DNA of 64,000 bases from Penelope pileata. Its lineage: Eukaryota; Chordata; Aves; Galliformes; Cracidae. The notes beneath the pieces are model-generated. The model had not been told where the DNA came from, ran no database searches, and was given only the letters and a program-made list of their open reading frames with translations. Location of the stretch: contig WBMW01001309.1 in the NCBI GenBank assembly GCA_013396635.1, forward strand, positions 186,001-250,000, in the 5' to 3' direction. The position numbers and the translations under genes were made by a program. Positions 61,056 through 64,000 of this stretch are shown in pieces (positions within the stretch are counted from its first letter, which is position 1; each line of letters begins with the position of its first letter).

Positions 61056-64000
61056 CTCTTGAAGCAGCAGCAAGGCCCAGAGCACATCCATTTGCTGGGC
61101 TGGAATCAGCTCAGGAGCCACCCTCACGGGGTTGCAGGGTGGAGAGACAGATGGTGAGCTCTGGGTTGCTCTTATCCATCACAAGCACTGCAGGCACATT
61201 CCCCAGACATATTTTGCAATCCTTCCTCACAGCAATATTCTCTGGACATGGCTCACCTCCACACTTCACAGAGGCTCCCTGGCCTCTGGCTTTGGCTGTA
61301 CAGGAGGGAGGTGACAGCAATTCACGTGTCACACTTCTCCCACCTCTCTGCAGACTGGAATGTAACACTCTTGCTTGACACTGGAGATTCCAGTGGTGCC
61401 TTGCCAAGCACAGCCACAATCCAACCCTCTCTCAGCTCTGCTCCTCTCATCATTTCCGATTTATGTGCAGGAATTACAGGGCCTCAGGGACTGTCTGTTG
61501 ACATTACAGCCCTGTTCCCTGTCACCATTTGCAGTAGGTGAGAGTATTGGTGAAATTATTTCTCACAAAGAAGCGCAAAGGGCTTGGTTTAGTCTGTCTG
61601 AGTTTATATTCACACACGGGTTTCTTTCAGGAGCCAAATCTCAGCTGGCATGTTGTTGGGAGAGCAAGGAACAACTCTGAGTGGAAATACCTGGATGTGA
61701 AGTGATGAGCAATTTGGCCTTCAAGATCTACTGTAATAATATAAGTATGCATTTCATACCGGTCACTTGTGGAGAAAATAAATGGACAATTAATTCATTA
61801 ACGTCTAAATATATTTAACGTTACACATGGAGATTGTTGAAAGAATTCCTGGTATGCAAGCTGCTGTTAAGAAAAGAGGAGCACACTAGAACTTGGTATC
61901 TGGAAGTCATCTCAGAATACACAAGAGAATAAACCAACGCAACGATGCAGATAGAGCTCCAGATGTTCCCAAGCTGGACTGGAGGATGCTGGGGGGATTC
62001 ATCCATGGACATTTCATCCTATGAACTTCCCTACCTTCGTCTCACCAACAAATCTACTCACGTCTACCTACAAGCAGATCTCTGTGGAAACAGAAACCGT
62101 GGGCTTCTTTGGGAAAAGTGGGGGATTGTTTTCTTTTTCAATGCTGAACCTCTTCGCTATCTCAGAGATTTCACATCCTGTTGACTAGACCCTTCCTACA
62201 CCAGTTCAAGCCAAAGAGACATCCCTGGCTATGTCTGGATGATGACAGCACGAATTCAAGACTGTGCACAACATTTCCCCCCTCTCAAAGTTTCCATTCA
62301 GTGTGATTGATCAAATATTTGCTTTTCCTCGGAGCAGATAACGCCTGTGAACTTACAAACTTCAGCCATGTAGTAGCCACTCTTATCCTCTTGTTCTCTT
62401 TATCTTGAGAGTACAAAGGGCAATTGATTTCTCCCATTCCAACCAGCCCCAGGCTCTCAGTTTTCCTCCCTGCTGCAATCCTCGCTTTTCAGTCTTTGCT
62501 CTCTAAATCAAGCGAGTCCAAAACAAAGGGGAACACAAGCGAGAGGAGGGTCAGTCAGGAACAAAAATGAACCTTACACAGAGTCAGCCAGTCATCTGAG
62601 TAAAAGGAAACGATCCAGCCCCAACGCTGGTCTCACTCTATAGCAAAGGACCAATGTAACCCACAGTCCTGTAAGGCAGCCACACCAATTTCTGGCACTC
62701 CTCACAAGGACTGGCACTCGCAAGAGGCACTCCCAGCCTAGTTGGAGGGAAAAGCTTTCCCATTTCCAGTGGGAAAAGCCTTCAATCAGGGCATGAATGC
62801 CATCTTGCCAGGTGCTCTACAATCCCTGAGGTATCAAATTCAGTCTCTCACAATTAAATTCTGCACCTTGAAACATGAGGCCAAGCTTCCAATTCCTTCA
62901 TCTTCAGTGGAGAACCAGCAAAATGCAAGCCTGCAAGCCCCAAAGCACAGAAGGGGATGGCTGGAGATGCTGGCAACGATGAGAAAAGCACAGCTTGGCA
63001 CATGGACAAGCTATCCCTTCTTCTTCCTCTCCCTAACAGTTTTCAGATGCAGACCCAGCAGGCCAGGGAGGCCACCGGAGGAGCGATAGCACGAGGATCT
63101 GCAGCCTTAGGATGACCTCGAGACGTGGAATCGCTTCAGGAAACTGAGCGATGAGAAAAAGATCGGCTGAAAAAATACAGCCGAAAAAATGCACCACTTG
63201 GCTTAATTTTAGTTCTGAAAGTAGGGGAAAAGCCTCAAGTTTCTCCCTCCTGCATCTTGTTTTTCTTAAGCCTTTGCTACAGAAGGAAGATCTGCTCTGC
63301 CTGTGAGTTGAGTCTGTTGCTCAAAGGCTTGGAGAGCTGCATCCACCCTTAGTTGGGGTCTTCTGTATTCCTCCAAATGCCTTGAGGCAGCCCTTTAACT
63401 CCCCAGCATGTCTGGCTTTAAAGTGTCAGGGAACAACCCTGTAGGCTTCCCTGCTGCCCTTTAACAACCCTTTGCACTCTTTGCTGAGCTACCTAGCAGG
63501 ACAGTTGGACACCTCTGTTATTCAGTTCAGAGAAGGCTTAATGGTAATCTCTCCTTTAACTTGTCTGAAATCGCCCGTTCTTGAGCACTGATACTGTGAA
63601 TGGAGACAATTAATTCTTGTCTCCTTTCCTTCTCACATACCCCTCTACCCACTTCAGGTCTCTTTTTCCCAGAGAAAACTGCTGGGGAAGAGGACATACA
63701 ACTGGCGAGTCTAGGTGTCCTACTGGGGAGATAATTTTTGCTTTTGAAAAACACAGATGAGTCCTATACCTACAGCACAAATGTTGCAGAAGGCAGAGAT
63801 GTTCCTGAGCAGCTCGTCAGCCAGCTTTCCCACTACATCTGTTCCTAGCATTAATAACAGCACAACCTATTCATCTTTGGAATAGTATTAAGAGTGCGTG
63901 TTGTTGGAAGCCAGCTTCAACCTTGATGACCATGAAGGAATTTGATCCAAAAGCTTGCCCAGCATTGAGGGGGAGATGCATGATTTCCTACTCAGCTGAC

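Larger units (their letters stand above)
47828..64000. other. Gene-free region downstream of MREG
   Basis: About 16 kb with no exon chain, conserved protein segment or RNA gene that I can recognise. It contains CR1 ends listed separately, a 15-bp repeat, and a CT/CA microsatellite (55962-55987). From human gene order (MREG then FN1 after a long gap) a gene desert is expected here; this is inference. Confidence 0.5.

Noticed and set aside
1..64000. tRNA, rRNA, CRISPR or bacterial operon features
   Set aside because: None seen; the window is spliced vertebrate DNA with CR1 repeats throughout.

Overview
The window reads as nuclear DNA of a bird, most likely galliform-like. Intron-split vertebrate genes sit in DNA full of CR1 LINE 3' ends, the dominant avian retrotransposon. 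One gene is an avian-type interferon lambda, whose chicken counterpart I recall on chromosome 7. Its protein differs from the chicken protein as I remember it, so I do not name a species. No prokaryotic, CRISPR, phage, tRNA or rRNA feature is visible.

Layout. (1) 1-15.1 kb holds the 5' part of UBE2F on the minus strand: a CpG-island promoter with a non-coding first exon, then coding exons 2-4. The catalytic half lies beyond the left edge. (2) 15.1-27.2 kb has no recognisable gene. It holds a broken antisense CR1 reverse-transcriptase fragment, a 2.4 kb endogenous retrovirus with both LTRs, a 5-bp target duplication and a tRNA-Ser-like primer site, and CR1 ends. (3) 27.2-29.3 kb is a complete five-exon interferon lambda gene (minus, 185 aa). 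It has an AU-rich 3' UTR and a compact promoter with TATA-like, NF-kB-like and IRF-like sites. (4) 29.4-32.2 kb is intergenic, with a diverged duplication and a promoter-like unit of unknown meaning. (5) 32.3-34.6 kb is a complete six-exon class I methyltransferase gene (minus, 271 aa). (6) 35.57-36.93 kb is a nearly perfect 19-bp purine-rich minisatellite of about 71 copies, which creates long false ORFs on both strands. (7) 38.6-46.8 kb is a complete five-exon melanoregulin gene, MREG (plus, 208 aa). (8) 47.9-64 kb is gene-free as far as I can read, apart from CR1 fragments.

The genes do not form a pathway. UBE2F is a NEDD8-conjugating enzyme, IFNL3 a secreted antiviral cytokine, the methyltransferase has an unknown substrate, and MREG acts on organelle membranes. 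The notable context is an interferon lambda gene between UBE2F and MREG, away from the setting I know for mammalian lambda interferons. Exon boundaries were assigned by hand from GT/AG sites and reading-frame continuity. All three coding models join in frame throughout. No alignment or database search was run.
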